Below, piece by piece: positions 17,467-26,857 of a stretch of DNA of 64,000 nucleotides. The notes under the pieces are model-generated. The model did not search any database. It was not told where the DNA came from and saw nothing but the letters and a program-made list of their open reading frames with translations. The stretch comes from Microcoleus vaginatus_C (GTDB lineage Bacteria; Cyanobacteriota; Cyanobacteriia; Cyanobacteriales; Microcoleaceae), in assembly GCA_040004035.1 (NCBI GenBank), contig JAMPLN010000019.1; one strand, written 5' to 3'. The position numbers were made by a program, and so were the translations under genes. How positions within the stretch are numbered: position 1 is the first letter of the stretch; each line of letters begins with the position of its first letter.

Positions 17467-18237
17467 GGTTGAGTACCAAAGGGGCGAATTGTTCGGCTTC
17501 GAGGTTAAAGAGTACCTACTTCAAAAATGGGGTATGAAATGTGCTTACTGTAGCGTTGAAAATGTCCCCTTCGAGATCGAACACATTCTTGCAAAAAGCA
17601 AGGGAGGTTCTAATCGAGTCACTAACCTCTGTCTCTGTCTTAGTTGTCACTCTTGCAACCAAGGGAAACAAACCTGTTGAGGAGTTTTTGAAAAAGAAGC
17701 CAGAAGTTCTCAAGCGAGTAATGGCTCAAGCGAAAGCATCTCTCAAAGATGCCGCTGCTGTTAACGCTACTCGTTGGGAGTTGTACAGAAGGCTTCAATC
17801 TACTGGCTTGTCTGTAGAAATAGGTTCTGGTGGTCGAACAAAGTTTAATCGCCAGACTAGAGGGATTGAGAAGCGACATTGGACAGATGCAGCAAGTGTT
17901 GGTGCATCTACTCCAGAACGACTTCTTGTCAATGGGATTAAACCCTTGATTGTCAAAGCTAAAGGACATGGCAGAAGACAGCGTTGCGGCACTGACAAGT
18001 TTGGCTTTCCAATTCCTCATGCTCCAGCTCAAAAGTTGTTTATGGGATTCCAAACTGGGGATTTAGTGAAGGCCCATGTTCTTACAGGGAAGTATGCAGG
18101 AAACTACACGGGTCGAATTGCCATTCGATTCAAACCAAGTTTCAAGTTAACAAACAACAGGAGGTAAAAGCTTTGACGTACATCCCAAGTATTTGAAAAC
18201 CATTCATAAGGCTGACGGATATGAATATGCCTCCTGA
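17467..18237 (+). pseudogene. iscB: iscB 3' fragment (HNH/RuvC RNA-guided nuclease family), frameshifted
   Basis: Reading starts in mid-protein at VEYQRGELFGFEVKEYLL, followed by an intact-looking HNH module: CAYC, EHILAKSKGGSNRVTNL and CHSCNQ. A frameshift near 17665 leads into KGNKPVEEFLKKKPEVLKRV and the C-terminal half (ATRWELYRRL, GRTKFNR, KRHWTDAASVG, KGHGRRQ), and another near 18165 leads to the end FDVHPKYLKTIHKADGYEYAS. This order is characteristic of IscB, the IS200/IS605-associated ancestor of Cas9. The N-terminal part with the first RuvC motif is missing; sequence switches to the shared IS block at 17466. An iscB 5' end survives at 35167-35322. Confidence 0.85.
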
Positions 18238-18276
18238 CTCAAAGGATTCGCTGTCGCTCAATTTATTAGTGGGCGA

Positions 18277-18356
18277 CAATTCCCCAGACGCGCTCACCAT
18301 TGGCGGAACTCGCGGAACTCGATATATCCGCCTCGGTTATAGCGTCTGGGGAATTG
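18277..18356. repeat. Inverted repeat downstream of the iscB remnant
   Basis: Two perfect 15-nt arms (CAATTCCCCAGACGC at 18277-18291 and its complement at 18342-18356) enclose about 50 nt that can also pair. There is no T-run. It may be a terminal or subterminal structure of the iscB-carrying element. Confidence 0.65.
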
Positions 18357-18494
18357 CCGCATTCTAGGTGGGCCTCTTGACCGACAGTGGTGATAGGCTA
18401 TAAAACATAAGTAATTTAATATCTGTAGCTGTCGCTCAACAAACCACCACCAACCTGTGACGAATCAAGCGGGAGCCTTCAAGGGGAAAGAAAG

Positions 18495-20615
18495 ATGAAA
18501 AAATTAGAATTTTTGCTACAGAAAGAAGGCGATCGCGCCTGGTTGCCCCTAGAAACCTCCGACGTGGAAATTCTAGAAGGTAAATACCGTGTTGTTGCTC
18601 GCATTCAGCACCCCAACACCGACATCGAAATTCGCGTTACCCATACCTCCTTCGACCCAGGGGCGCAGCGGAAAGTCCAAAGCCGATCGGCCCGCACCAA
18701 CCCCGAAGGATTAGTCGTGATCATTCCCTACACTAGGCTCAAACCCGGACTGTGGGAACTCTCCTGCTTGCCAGATCCCAAAGCAACACCACTAAAACCT
18801 TGGCAGTACGGCGTTCAGTTGGAAGTATTGCCCGCAGAATCGGAAACCTCCGAACCCCTACCGCCGATCGACCAAACCGAACCGGCAACTTCCCCTCCAG
18901 CCCCACAAATTGCAGCGCCAGTCGATCGCCCCGCCCCACAAATTGCAGCACCGGTCGATCGCCCAGCCCCACAAATCGCAGCACCGGTCGATCGCCCCGC
19001 ACCACAAATCGCAGCAGCGGATTCAGCACCGCAGCAGCAGACCAAAATTTACCAATTCCCAATTCCCCAAACCCCCGAACCCAAACCGGGCGTCAAACTC
19101 GAACTCGTCCTAGATCAAGAAACCTTCGTCACCAAACTCGGTCGCCCCTTAATTATTTCCGGCAAAATCGACATTCCCCAACCCCCCCAACAAAGCAGAA
19201 AAACAGCAAGTCTCATTCCCGAATCCGAAGCGATAGAACTCAAACAACTGATCGGTTCAGCACAACTGCAAATTTACCTGCGCGACCCCCAAACCTCAAA
19301 AATTCTCGCAGAAATCCAGCAGCCGATGCCAGAACAAGTTCCCCCCTGCATCTTTGCCTGCGTCACCTACATCCCAACCGAGTGCAAAAGCCGCCTCATT
19401 TTAGGAGAAGCAATTCTCAGCAGCGGCGGCGTCACCCTAGCCACCAAACTATTCACAATTACAGCTCGTTTAGAGCACCTTCTACAGGAAATTAAAGACA
19501 ATTTCATCGAAGAAAAGCATCAAGCTGAACCCTCCCCAACAGCCTCAAAACAGCCGGGAAGCGCCAAAAATATATCCTTCCTCAAGCTAGTAGAAAAATC
19601 CTTAGACCCTCCCTCCCCAGCCGAACCCCCAAGCAAGGAAGCCCTACCCCCTTTACTGGCTTCGCGTCACACCCCAAGTGCAGGCGGTCTAGAATTGCCC
19701 GCATTCGGTAACAAACTGCCCGACAGCAGCCGATCGCAATTGCTGTCGGAAATTTCCAATTCGCCTCGAACTGCCCCAGAGTCGATCGACCCACAAACCA
19801 AACCCTCAGACATCCCAAACCCCGCTCAAACAGGGGAAATCGGAGCGATCGACCAAAAACCCGACAACAGCCCCGAATTAGAAAAAACAGCCCCAGAAAC
19901 CCAGCCAGCACCCACAAAACAGGCATTTCAAACCTTAAACGTCGAAAGTCGATTTTGGTCGCGACTGAGTTCCTTAGCCAGCAACGGCGAATCCCCCGAC
20001 TGGCTCAAAGCAACCACCCTGTCACCAACTCCAACAGCCGCCGCAAATAGCAGCGACGAAATTGCCGTTGTGGAAGAAAGCAGCTTAACCCAACAGCAAC
20101 CCGAAACCAGCGAAACAATTTCCGACCCCAAATCTACTAGCCCCGAAGCCAGAGAATTTGTGGTTTTTGACGAACCCCCGCAACCGAAAAAAGTTGGTCA
20201 AAAAACCACAACTGTCGCCGCAGAAGTAACTCCCCCGACTCCTTACGTCTTGCCAGAAGACGAGTTAGTACCGATGCCAATTTTGGAATTACCGCGTGCC
20301 GAAATCATCGCGGGCCACGCTGTAAAAGTACAAGTGCAACTGCCGGAATTAATGCCCCGGATTTATGTGAAAGTTTGGGTGTACGATCGACAAACCTACC
20401 TGATTCTCGACGGGCCGCGCTGGATTACCGAATTTAAATCTAACGGGTTGGGAAATGTTCGAGCAAGTGTCGAGTTAGAGATTCCCTACGGCTGCATGGA
20501 AGTCGAATTTGAGGCGATCGCCGTCGAAATGCAAACTCAGCGGGAAAGCCACAAAATAAGCGTTCACCGCCAAGTTTTACCCCCAGCCGGGCCAACTTTA
20601 CCCCTCGAAGGGTAA
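18495..20615 (+). CDS. Large Pro-rich conserved cyanobacterial protein, function unknown
   Basis: The protein has 706 residues. The N-terminal region (1-115; LEFLLQKEGDRAWLPLE, IRVTHTSFDPGAQRKVQSRS) and the C-terminal region (about 580-700; LPEDELVPMPILELPRAEI, YVKVWVYDRQTYLILDGPRW) look like beta-rich, Ig-like folds. They flank a middle domain (190-330) and long disordered Pro/Ser/Glu segments. Residues 135-175 hold four copies of APQIAAPVDRP, a recent tandem duplication. No signal peptide or membrane helix is seen, so it is probably cytoplasmic. The start ATG follows AAGGGGAAAG. I know of no function; it resembles conserved hypothetical proteins of filamentous cyanobacteria. Confidence 0.75.
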   Translation: MKKLEFLLQKEGDRAWLPLETSDVEILEGKYRVVARIQHPNTDIEIRVTHTSFDPGAQRKVQSRSARTNPEGLVVIIPYTRLKPGLWELSCLPDPKATPLKPWQYGVQLEVLPAESETSEPLPPIDQTEPATSPPAPQIAAPVDRPAPQIAAPVDRPAPQIAAPVDRPAPQIAAADSAPQQQTKIYQFPIPQTPEPKPGVKLELVLDQETFVTKLGRPLIISGKIDIPQPPQQSRKTASLIPESEAIELKQLIGSAQLQIYLRDPQTSKILAEIQQPMPEQVPPCIFACVTYIPTECKSRLILGEAILSSGGVTLATKLFTITARLEHLLQEIKDNFIEEKHQAEPSPTASKQPGSAKNISFLKLVEKSLDPPSPAEPPSKEALPPLLASRHTPSAGGLELPAFGNKLPDSSRSQLLSEISNSPRTAPESIDPQTKPSDIPNPAQTGEIGAIDQKPDNSPELEKTAPETQPAPTKQAFQTLNVESRFWSRLSSLASNGESPDWLKATTLSPTPTAAANSSDEIAVVEESSLTQQQPETSETISDPKSTSPEAREFVVFDEPPQPKKVGQKTTTVAAEVTPPTPYVLPEDELVPMPILELPRAEIIAGHAVKVQVQLPELMPRIYVKVWVYDRQTYLILDGPRWITEFKSNGLGNVRASVELEIPYGCMEVEFEAIAVEMQTQRESHKISVHRQVLPPAGPTLPLEG

Positions 20616-20673
20616 GCCCAAATCCGCGTGCATCCGCCTTCATCCGCTGACATCTGCGGTTAAAAAATCCTAC

Positions 20674-21618
20674 TTACTTACCCGCCAACTGCCGAAACTT
20701 CTTCTTAAACTTATTCTTATACACGTAGATCAATCGCTGTAAATCTTCAGCTTGCAACGACCTCTCTGCAGCCAAACCCGTGCGGTTCCAAACATCCTCC
20801 TGACACTTGCGACGGCAGAAATTCATCGGTTCCGAGTAAACTTTCCCACTAGATAAAGTTGGCTTCGGGCCGCACCAGTGAATCACAGTCGCCTGAGTAC
20901 GATCGCCCGCAGGTCCGCTTTCTTCCACCGGAAACTGCTTTCTCAGCAAATCCTGGTCAAAATCCGGCACCAACAACTGCATATCCACATTCTGCACCCG
21001 CAGTCGATTTTCTTGTGCCGCCCGGAAAATCATAAAGTTCAAAAACCCCATTTCTCCGTACTTAAATATCCCCGGATTTGCCGCCGTAAAATCTAAAATT
21101 TCCACGTATTCTTCCAAGCTAAAAACGCCGCGTTTAGCAAAGAAAGTACCCGTGCAGAAATAGTTCGATCGCGATTCCGACCAACGAAAATTCGGGAAAT
21201 GCTTCTCAACGCCCGGAATGTCAAAGAAAAATTCCGAAACATCCGCATCCGGGTAATCGTAACAAGGCTTGTCTACAATAAAATCAAACTCTTGAAAATT
21301 AGCCAATTTGAGAACATCGCCCCAGACGATCGTATCGGCATCCAAAACCATAAAATTTGACCAAGGACTTTCCCAGAAAGCAATCATTTTAGTTTTGCCC
21401 CAACCAAAACTTCTTTTTCTGAGAACTTCTTCAGAAACAGTTGTGCGGTTGATAACTCGCACCCCATAGGCTTTTTCCAAAGCACTCACAGAAAACGTAC
21501 CGTCAATCAACAGACAAATCGGCACATCTCCCAGGAAATAGCGGATGCTAGCACAGCAACCCTTAGCAAACAGATAATCTTGGTCGCAGCAGGCAATAAT
21601 AATACCAAAATCTTCCAT
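20674..21618 (-). CDS. GT-A-fold glycosyltransferase-like protein
   Basis: The 314-residue protein opens with a nucleotide-sugar-binding Rossmann-like strand (FGIIIACCDQDYLFAKGCCASI) and has a DxD metal/sugar-nucleotide motif at 93-95 (VLDADTIVWGD). GEMGFLNFMIF and VIHWCGPKP follow, the latter resembling the C-terminal H-W-x-G-x-x-K/P signature of GT8-like enzymes. It probably transfers a sugar in the cytoplasm to a surface glycan or lipid carrier; acceptor and donor are unknown. The basic tail (KNKFKKKFRQLAGK) might touch the membrane. It is convergent with the 706-residue unknown protein and has no sugar-pathway neighbours. Confidence 0.7.
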   Translation of the reverse strand: MEDFGIIIACCDQDYLFAKGCCASIRYFLGDVPICLLIDGTFSVSALEKAYGVRVINRTTVSEEVLRKRSFGWGKTKMIAFWESPWSNFMVLDADTIVWGDVLKLANFQEFDFIVDKPCYDYPDADVSEFFFDIPGVEKHFPNFRWSESRSNYFCTGTFFAKRGVFSLEEYVEILDFTAANPGIFKYGEMGFLNFMIFRAAQENRLRVQNVDMQLLVPDFDQDLLRKQFPVEESGPAGDRTQATVIHWCGPKPTLSSGKVYSEPMNFCRRKCQEDVWNRTGLAAERSLQAEDLQRLIYVYKNKFKKKFRQLAGK

Positions 21619-22181
21619 AAACCCTCACTCTTTTACTAATACGAGTTACCCAAAATAATGCGACTGTAGGCAAGCTCCAAACCTTGATGTCATAAGTTAT
21701 TGCCAATTATTTAATCTAAAATGGTATAACTTGCTTACCCCCAGCGTTTGGGTTTTTTGTTCTGACAGCAGCTCTATTTTCGAGTTCTGCTTTTTCGCCA
21801 GCTTAACACTAAACTCCTCCGATCGTCCGTAGGCAAAAACATCGTTAAAACCGCTAGGAATCTTGGGCCTAGTTGGTCTGTCAAGCAAGTGAGCTTTCCT
21901 TGGGCCAACAGCGGGTCAATCACCACCAGTTGCAGTCGCACTCAAACAACAAAAAAGTTGTGTTAAAATAGCGGGAAATTAAACGCGCCGGCGGTTAGTC
22001 TCAAAAAAGGCGATCGTCCTGGCAAGTCCCGACGGCAGGGGGCATCAAAAAACCCAAATTGGTCAAGCCTGAACTTTGGTTTGGATAGGGTCAATCTACC
22101 AGCCTTTAAATCTCAGTTCCCCACTCAGGGCGGGAAAATAGCCCCTGCCGGGTCGCGAGGTTTAAAGTTAGGTTAAAAAGG

Positions 22182-22211
22182 TTGACATTATAGGATATAA
22201 AGCTGTATAAG
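22182..22211 (+). promoter_or_regulatory. Sigma70-type promoter candidate for the porin gene
   Basis: TTGACA at 22182 and TATAAG at 22206 are 18 bp apart. If used, the porin mRNA would have a leader of about 400 nt. Confidence 0.45.
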
Positions 22212-22404
22212 GGATGCGACAAGCAGCCACAATCCTACCTATAACTGTGTGTTAAGTCTGGCGTAACCGAGGACTCTGGGCAGTTGTCAGTTAGAGGCAG
22301 ATTGTGGTCGAACCCATAGAACCAGTTGTCGATCGCCCGCAGAGCAACTCAAGCAAGTCGGGCGATCGAGAGATGAAATTAGCACGTAATGGTATAATCA
22401 ACTG

Positions 22405-22545
22405 TAATGTAATGTGGGCTTGACCTGAATTGATGCCTGGGCGGTATAAGGGCTCAGCTCCCTACGTTCAAGCAGAAGTAGACACGCCTACTGTGAATCA
22501 ACTGTGAATCAACAGTTATGGATAGGTTCTATTTTGGCAGTTATT
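22405..22545 (+). other. Leader block A, related to 26345-26470
   Basis: Sequence GGCTTGACCT, GATGCCTG, then AAGCAGAAGTAGACACGCCTACTG (in two parts) and TATGGAT(A)GGTTCTAT recurs in the same order upstream of cp12. The AGTAGAC-AC-GCCTACT part can form a hairpin. It is probably a conserved noncoding RNA or leader element; I cannot name a family. Confidence 0.4.
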
Positions 22546-22627
22546 GTCAACAGGCAAGCAACCACAAAAATTAGCAGTTGGGAATTGCTGCTCGTCGAGT
22601 TGAATAGAGTGTGAAGGTGTGAGGAAA

Positions 22628-24700
22628 ATGAACAGAACTTTTTGGAATTTACTGCTAGTATCCCCGGCAATTCTGGGGCTATCATCAGTCATGAGTGCCA
22701 GTGCGATCGCCGCAGAAGCGACCGCAACCGCTGAAGCCAACCAGCTAGCTACAGCTCAGTCATCTGAGTCAAAAATTGCAGAAATAGTTGGAGAAATAGT
22801 TGCAGAACCAGTTGCAGCAGCCCCTGCTGCCCCAGAAAACCTGGCTTTAAACAGCAGCGTCGAAGCGGCCCCAACCCCGGTCGTTAACGAAGCAGATGCT
22901 GAAAAACTCGCCTCAATCGAACCAGAAACCAGCGCAGCAGCAGTCCAAACAACACTGCAAACAACACTGCAAACAACAGGGAGCGACATCGACTTAGCAG
23001 CCCCAATCGCTTCTGCCAGCGCAGCAGCAGCGGCTGAACCCTTAGCAGCAGGAGGCACAGCCGAATCCTCGCCTCAAGCATCAGACTTGGCAGTGCAAAG
23101 CAGCCAGACAGACGCCCCTGGGAAAATTGAAGTGCCAGCAGTCGCCAGCACCCCAGTTACTACCCCAGCTACTAAAGTAGAAATTGCTCAGACACCAGCC
23201 GCCGGAATGGGCGGCCCCATCGTCCCTGTCGCTCCCCAAGCGCTGCCGGCCCAACCGACCGGAACCATGTCCCAGGTGACATCAGTCACTCAGCTCTCCG
23301 ACGTGCGCCCGACAGATTGGGCATTCCAAGCCCTGCAATCCCTAGTCGAACGCTACAGTTGTATCGTAGGTTATCCCGACGGCACCTACCGCGGCAACCG
23401 CGCCCTGACTCGCTACGAATTTGCAGCCGGCGTCAACGCTTGCTTAGACAACATAACCAAATTAATTGGGTCAACAGGTAACTTAGTTACCCGAGACGAC
23501 TTAGCCATCCTGCAACGCCTGCAAGAAGAATTTGCAGCCGAACTTGCTACCCTGCGCGGACGAGTAGACGGCCTAGAAGCCCGCACCGCAGAACTCGAAG
23601 CCAACCAGTTCTCCACCACCACCAAATTGGCTGGAGAAGCCATTTTTGCCGTCAGCGACACCTTCGGAGATGGTGTCGGCCTTCACGACGACAAAACGTC
23701 TACCAACTTCGGCTACCGGGTGCGGTTGAACTTCAATACCAGCTTCACCGGTCGAGACTTGCTCAGAACCCGCTTGCAAGCAGTCAACACCGCCCGCTAC
23801 GACAGAGCCACGGCTACCGGTACCAACATGGCTCGCTTGGCCTTTGACGGCGATGACGGCAGCCAATTCACACTAGACGAACTGTACTATCGTTTCCCGA
23901 TGGGTAAAGCTACAGTCTTTGTCGGTCCTAAAGGACTTGACCTAGATGAAATTGCAGACCAGGCTTCTACCTTTGGTAACTCTACGAGTAGCGGTTCACT
24001 TTCCAGATTTGGAGTTCGCAACCCGGCCGTATTCCGCGGCCCGCAGGGAGCAGGCGCAAGTGTGAGTTTCAACTTGGGCAGCCTCCGAGCTACCGCGGGC
24101 TATCTCGCCGGCGACAGCGATGCTCCCAACCCCGCAGAGGGCAGGGGCGTTTTCAACGGTTCTTTCAGCGCTCTGGGTCAGATCGGCTTTTTTAGCAGAC
24201 CGTTTGACTTGGGCTTGACTTACACCCGGAAATACAATCGGGCAGGCGATGTTAGCCTCATGGGTGGCGTCGGCAGTGCCTTGGCTAATCGGCCCTTCGA
24301 TCAATCACCCACCGCATCAGATAACTATGGGGTCCAAGTTAACTTCAAACCCAGCAGTCGCTTTCAGATTGGCGGTTGGTACGGTTATACGAAGGCTGAA
24401 CAACTGCGGGGCGGCAACAATGACGCTACCATCCAAAATGGTGCTATCACTGTGGCCCTGGGAGATTTTGCCCGACAAGGCAACGTCCTCGGCTTCGTCT
24501 TTGGTGTACCGCCAAAAGTTACCGAGAGCGATGTCGCCAGAAACCGCAACACCTCTTATCACTTAGAGGGTTTCTATCGCTTCCAAGTCAATGACTTTAT
24601 TTCGGTGACACCGGGCGTTTACGTGATTCTGAATCCCGAACACAACAACCACAACGAGGATATCTGGGTCGGACTCCTCCGTACTACCTTTAGTTTCTAG
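22628..24700 (+). CDS. SLH-domain OprB-type porin (iron-uptake porin family)
   Basis: This outer-membrane channel has a signal peptide (MNRTFWNLLLVSPAILG through SASAIAAEA) and an Ala/Pro/Glu-rich linker (35-210) likely to span toward the peptidoglycan. An SLH domain (about 220-280: SDVRPTDWAFQALQSL, GYPDGTYRGNRALTRYEFAAG) would anchor it to pyruvylated wall polymer. A short coiled coil (285-330) is followed by an OprB-like beta-barrel (335-690) that ends in Phe (LLRTTFSF), as outer-membrane barrels do. The linker is unusually long and contains repeats (QTTLQTTLQTT). ATG 22628 is preferred; GTG 22619 in the same frame is an alternative with only three more residues. It is followed by a strong terminator. 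Confidence 0.9.
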   Translation: MNRTFWNLLLVSPAILGLSSVMSASAIAAEATATAEANQLATAQSSESKIAEIVGEIVAEPVAAAPAAPENLALNSSVEAAPTPVVNEADAEKLASIEPETSAAAVQTTLQTTLQTTGSDIDLAAPIASASAAAAAEPLAAGGTAESSPQASDLAVQSSQTDAPGKIEVPAVASTPVTTPATKVEIAQTPAAGMGGPIVPVAPQALPAQPTGTMSQVTSVTQLSDVRPTDWAFQALQSLVERYSCIVGYPDGTYRGNRALTRYEFAAGVNACLDNITKLIGSTGNLVTRDDLAILQRLQEEFAAELATLRGRVDGLEARTAELEANQFSTTTKLAGEAIFAVSDTFGDGVGLHDDKTSTNFGYRVRLNFNTSFTGRDLLRTRLQAVNTARYDRATATGTNMARLAFDGDDGSQFTLDELYYRFPMGKATVFVGPKGLDLDEIADQASTFGNSTSSGSLSRFGVRNPAVFRGPQGAGASVSFNLGSLRATAGYLAGDSDAPNPAEGRGVFNGSFSALGQIGFFSRPFDLGLTYTRKYNRAGDVSLMGGVGSALANRPFDQSPTASDNYGVQVNFKPSSRFQIGGWYGYTKAEQLRGGNNDATIQNGAITVALGDFARQGNVLGFVFGVPPKVTESDVARNRNTSYHLEGFYRFQVNDFISVTPGVYVILNPEHNNHNEDIWVGLLRTTFSF

Positions 24701-24725
24701 GGTTTCCAGACATCTAGTTACAGCT

Positions 24726-24751
24726 AAAAGCGGCAGGCAACTGCCGCTTTT
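24726..24751 (+). terminator. Rho-independent terminator of the porin gene
   Basis: AAAAGCGGCAG-GCAA-CTGCCGCTTTT is a perfect 11-bp stem with a tetraloop, followed by ATTTATT. It could also serve the convergent FIST gene. Confidence 0.85.
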
Positions 24752-24767
24752 ATTTATTGGTCATCAG

Positions 24768-24850
24768 GCGATTTTAGATTTTAGATTTTAGATTTTAGAT
24801 TTTCCACAGTTAACACTCAACAGTCAACAGTCATCAGTCATCAGTCAACA
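24768..24850. repeat. Heptamer repeats (TTTTAGA and CAGTCAT/CAGTCAA types)
   Basis: GATTTTA is repeated about 5 times, followed by CAACAGT/CATCAGT units, all with a 7-bp period. They lie between the porin terminator and the end of the FIST gene. Confidence 0.8.
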
Positions 24851-24859
24851 GTTCACAAA

Positions 24860-26113
24860 TTATGAATTTTGGCGACAAATCCCGAATACGGAGGTGTAGC
24901 CGTGCAGAAATGTGCTGCCACCGACGGGGCCGATTTCGCCGTTGCAGAAAAAGCCGCTCAGGGGAATGTTTTTGAGGTATCGGCCGAACAGTCGGGAGTC
25001 AAAGTTCGATTCGCCGTAAAGCCCTTCACCGCGCCCCAGACAAGAGAACATCAAGGCGCCGGCGCTGGATGTACCGCTGTACTCGGCGGCCCGCTGATAG
25101 CGATCGAGCAGCATTTCTAGGTCTTCTGCCGAGGTGCGCGCGTCCCGCAGGTGAAATTGGATGCGCTGTCCGGGACGGACTCGATCGCCGATCGCAATTG
25201 CTCCTACTTTCGGATCTACTCCCAACAGATTGCGGATTAAAAAATCTCCCGGCTCTAATGTCAGCTTGAATTCATCGCTGACTAAGCCTACAAATAACGA
25301 GTGCTGGGCTAATTCTCGGTCTTCTTCGCTCAAAGTTTGAACTAACTCTCGCAAAGCCTCTAAGGGCGATCGCTCGATGCCCCCGCTGCCGGTATCGTCG
25401 GTTTGTTCTTCGAGTTTCAGCAAAATATTGCGATCTCCTTCCGTCACCCGATAAGGATGCCCGATCGGCCTGCAGCCTTGAGCTACGATCGTTTCCAAAA
25501 CAATATTGCCGCTCAAAGCTACCCCAACCGTCCCTTCTCGGTAAAGCTGATAGTCGCAAAACAGCGCCGCGCCCCTGCCCGCACCGTCCCCCCCGGCGAG
25601 TCCCCCTACCTTGGCCGCGCCCGGATAGGCATAATCTAGCCCTTGGAGCAAATCGTTAATTTTTGCGGAAAAGGGGTCGGCCAAGATGATGAACTGCGGT
25701 TCTTCCTGGGCCGGCACGCCCAAGAGATCCACCCAAGTATCCGGGGGACTATCTAAGTCCGGCAGTTCTTCTGCACCGACGTGAAAAGTTCTGACATTCA
25801 CTCCCGGCAAGCGTGCCAGACTCAGGCTGACTGCCGGAGATCCCTCGACTTCTTCGGTGAGGCCGCCCCGGTTCGTGCCGATGACTCCTCCCCCGCCACA
25901 GCCGAGGATCGCAGGCACTGGCAGCAGTTCTCGGAGTAAAGGCATCAGCCGAGAATACTCGCTGGCAAAGGCAGATGAGATAAATATCAGCGCTAAATCG
26001 GCCGGGCCTTCTAGGTTGCGATCGGCTTGTTCTATAACTTCTTTGAGCGCTGATTCCAAAGAGGGACGGGTTGATAAAGCGCTGACCCATTGCATTTGGT
26101 TTTGGGTGTACAT
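24860..26113 (-). CDS. FIST-domain sensory protein
   Basis: The 417-residue protein has a FIST N-terminal domain (about 25-220; LALIFISSAFASEYSRLMPLL, GCGGGGVIGTNRGG, FSAKINDLLQGLDYAYPGAAKVGGLAGG in parts) and a FIST C-terminal domain (about 225-400; ILLKLEEQ, LIRNLLGVDPKVGAIAIGDRVRPGQRIQFHLRDA in parts, GALMFSCLGRG, FFCNGEIGPVGG). FIST domains are predicted to bind small ligands such as amino acids and usually feed chemotaxis or kinase systems. Here the domain stands alone without an output module, as in many cyanobacteria and plants. There is no signal peptide, so it is cytoplasmic. The partner is unknown. A symmetrical TGTTAAC-ATAA-GTTAACA site lies about 110 bp upstream. Confidence 0.88.
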   Translation of the reverse strand: MYTQNQMQWVSALSTRPSLESALKEVIEQADRNLEGPADLALIFISSAFASEYSRLMPLLRELLPVPAILGCGGGGVIGTNRGGLTEEVEGSPAVSLSLARLPGVNVRTFHVGAEELPDLDSPPDTWVDLLGVPAQEEPQFIILADPFSAKINDLLQGLDYAYPGAAKVGGLAGGDGAGRGAALFCDYQLYREGTVGVALSGNIVLETIVAQGCRPIGHPYRVTEGDRNILLKLEEQTDDTGSGGIERSPLEALRELVQTLSEEDRELAQHSLFVGLVSDEFKLTLEPGDFLIRNLLGVDPKVGAIAIGDRVRPGQRIQFHLRDARTSAEDLEMLLDRYQRAAEYSGTSSAGALMFSCLGRGEGLYGESNFDSRLFGRYLKNIPLSGFFCNGEIGPVGGSTFLHGYTSVFGICRQNS

Positions 26114-26221
26114 AAGGCAAACTTCTCTATAAAACTATCTCTATACATTACGCTAACCGGAACTGGCCACTGGGGGGACGCTATTCTTCGGCGATCGATT
26201 CCCCCTCGATTGCCGTTCTTG

Positions 26222-26239
26222 TGTTAACATAAGTTAACA
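26222..26239. promoter_or_regulatory. Palindromic operator-like site between the FIST and cp12 genes
   Basis: TGTTAAC-ATAA-GTTAACA is a perfect 7-bp dyad centred about 115 bp upstream of the FIST start. It is a plausible dimeric repressor site; no regulator is identified. Confidence 0.4.
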
Positions 26240-26344
26240 TGAGAGTCCCCTTAATTTGTTAAGTGTGAAATGCCGTGTTCAGCTAAATCTTAAAAGATAA
26301 AGCTCAATACAGTTTGACACACCAACCTCGTGTAATGTTTTCAT

Positions 26345-26470
26345 CAAAAGTAAGGTTGGCTCGACCTACATTGATGCCTGTGGACTAGAACCCGCCTACG
26401 GGCTAGTAAAGCAGGGAGTAGAGACGGCTACTGCATCATACTTATGGATGGTTTCTATCTGGGCTGCTGC
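26345..26470 (+). other. Leader block B, related to 22405-22545
   Basis: Landmarks in order are GGCTCGACCT, GATGCCTG, AAGCAGGGAGTAGAGACGGC (hairpin AGTAG/CTACT) and TATGGATGGTTTCTAT. It lies about 390-510 bp upstream of cp12. A weak hairpin with a T-run (AGACTCTAGAGGTCTAAGTT at about 26645) farther downstream could end a short RNA. Confidence 0.4.
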
Positions 26471-26857
26471 AACAGCAGCGCATCTCAAGCTATTATTAGC
26501 TGGGGTCGCCATACCGAAACAGCAAATCCAACCCAAACAAACATCCAAAAAGAAAACCTTTCTTACTTAATAAGGTGACAGTCAACGACTCAACACTCAA
26601 GTGACTGGGCTTCTGGCCTAAAACTTCAGTTTTACTTGACCAGCCTAAGACTCTAGAGGTCTAAGTTTTTTGAGTGATGACACCAAGCGGCTGCTTAGCT
26701 AGCCCCTTGCTCTGTCGTTAACGGTTAAACATCTTTATTTGGGTTAAGGATGTGCCGTTAGCCGAACAAGCTCACTAAACCCAAGGGCGTGCTAACATTA
26801 CCTAGAAATAGGTCGGGGACCACCATATTCTCCTACACATTCATACCAACAAGCTTT

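Larger units (their letters stand above)
21619..22627. other. Long regulatory spacer before the porin gene
   Basis: About 1 kb lies between divergent genes without a convincing coding region. It contains the promoter candidate at 22182-22211 and the structured block at 22405-22545. A 63-codon reading frame at 21697-21888 on the minus strand has no RBS or recognisable sequence. Confidence 0.5.

Noticed and set aside
17541..17660. Upstream part of the plus-strand frame that contains the iscB 3' end
   Set aside because: The true IscB reading here is in another frame (HNH module); the frames join through a frameshift near 17665.
26789..26857. Longer start for cp12
   Set aside because: The extra 23 residues do not belong to CP12; the ATG at 26858 gives the standard length and N-terminus.
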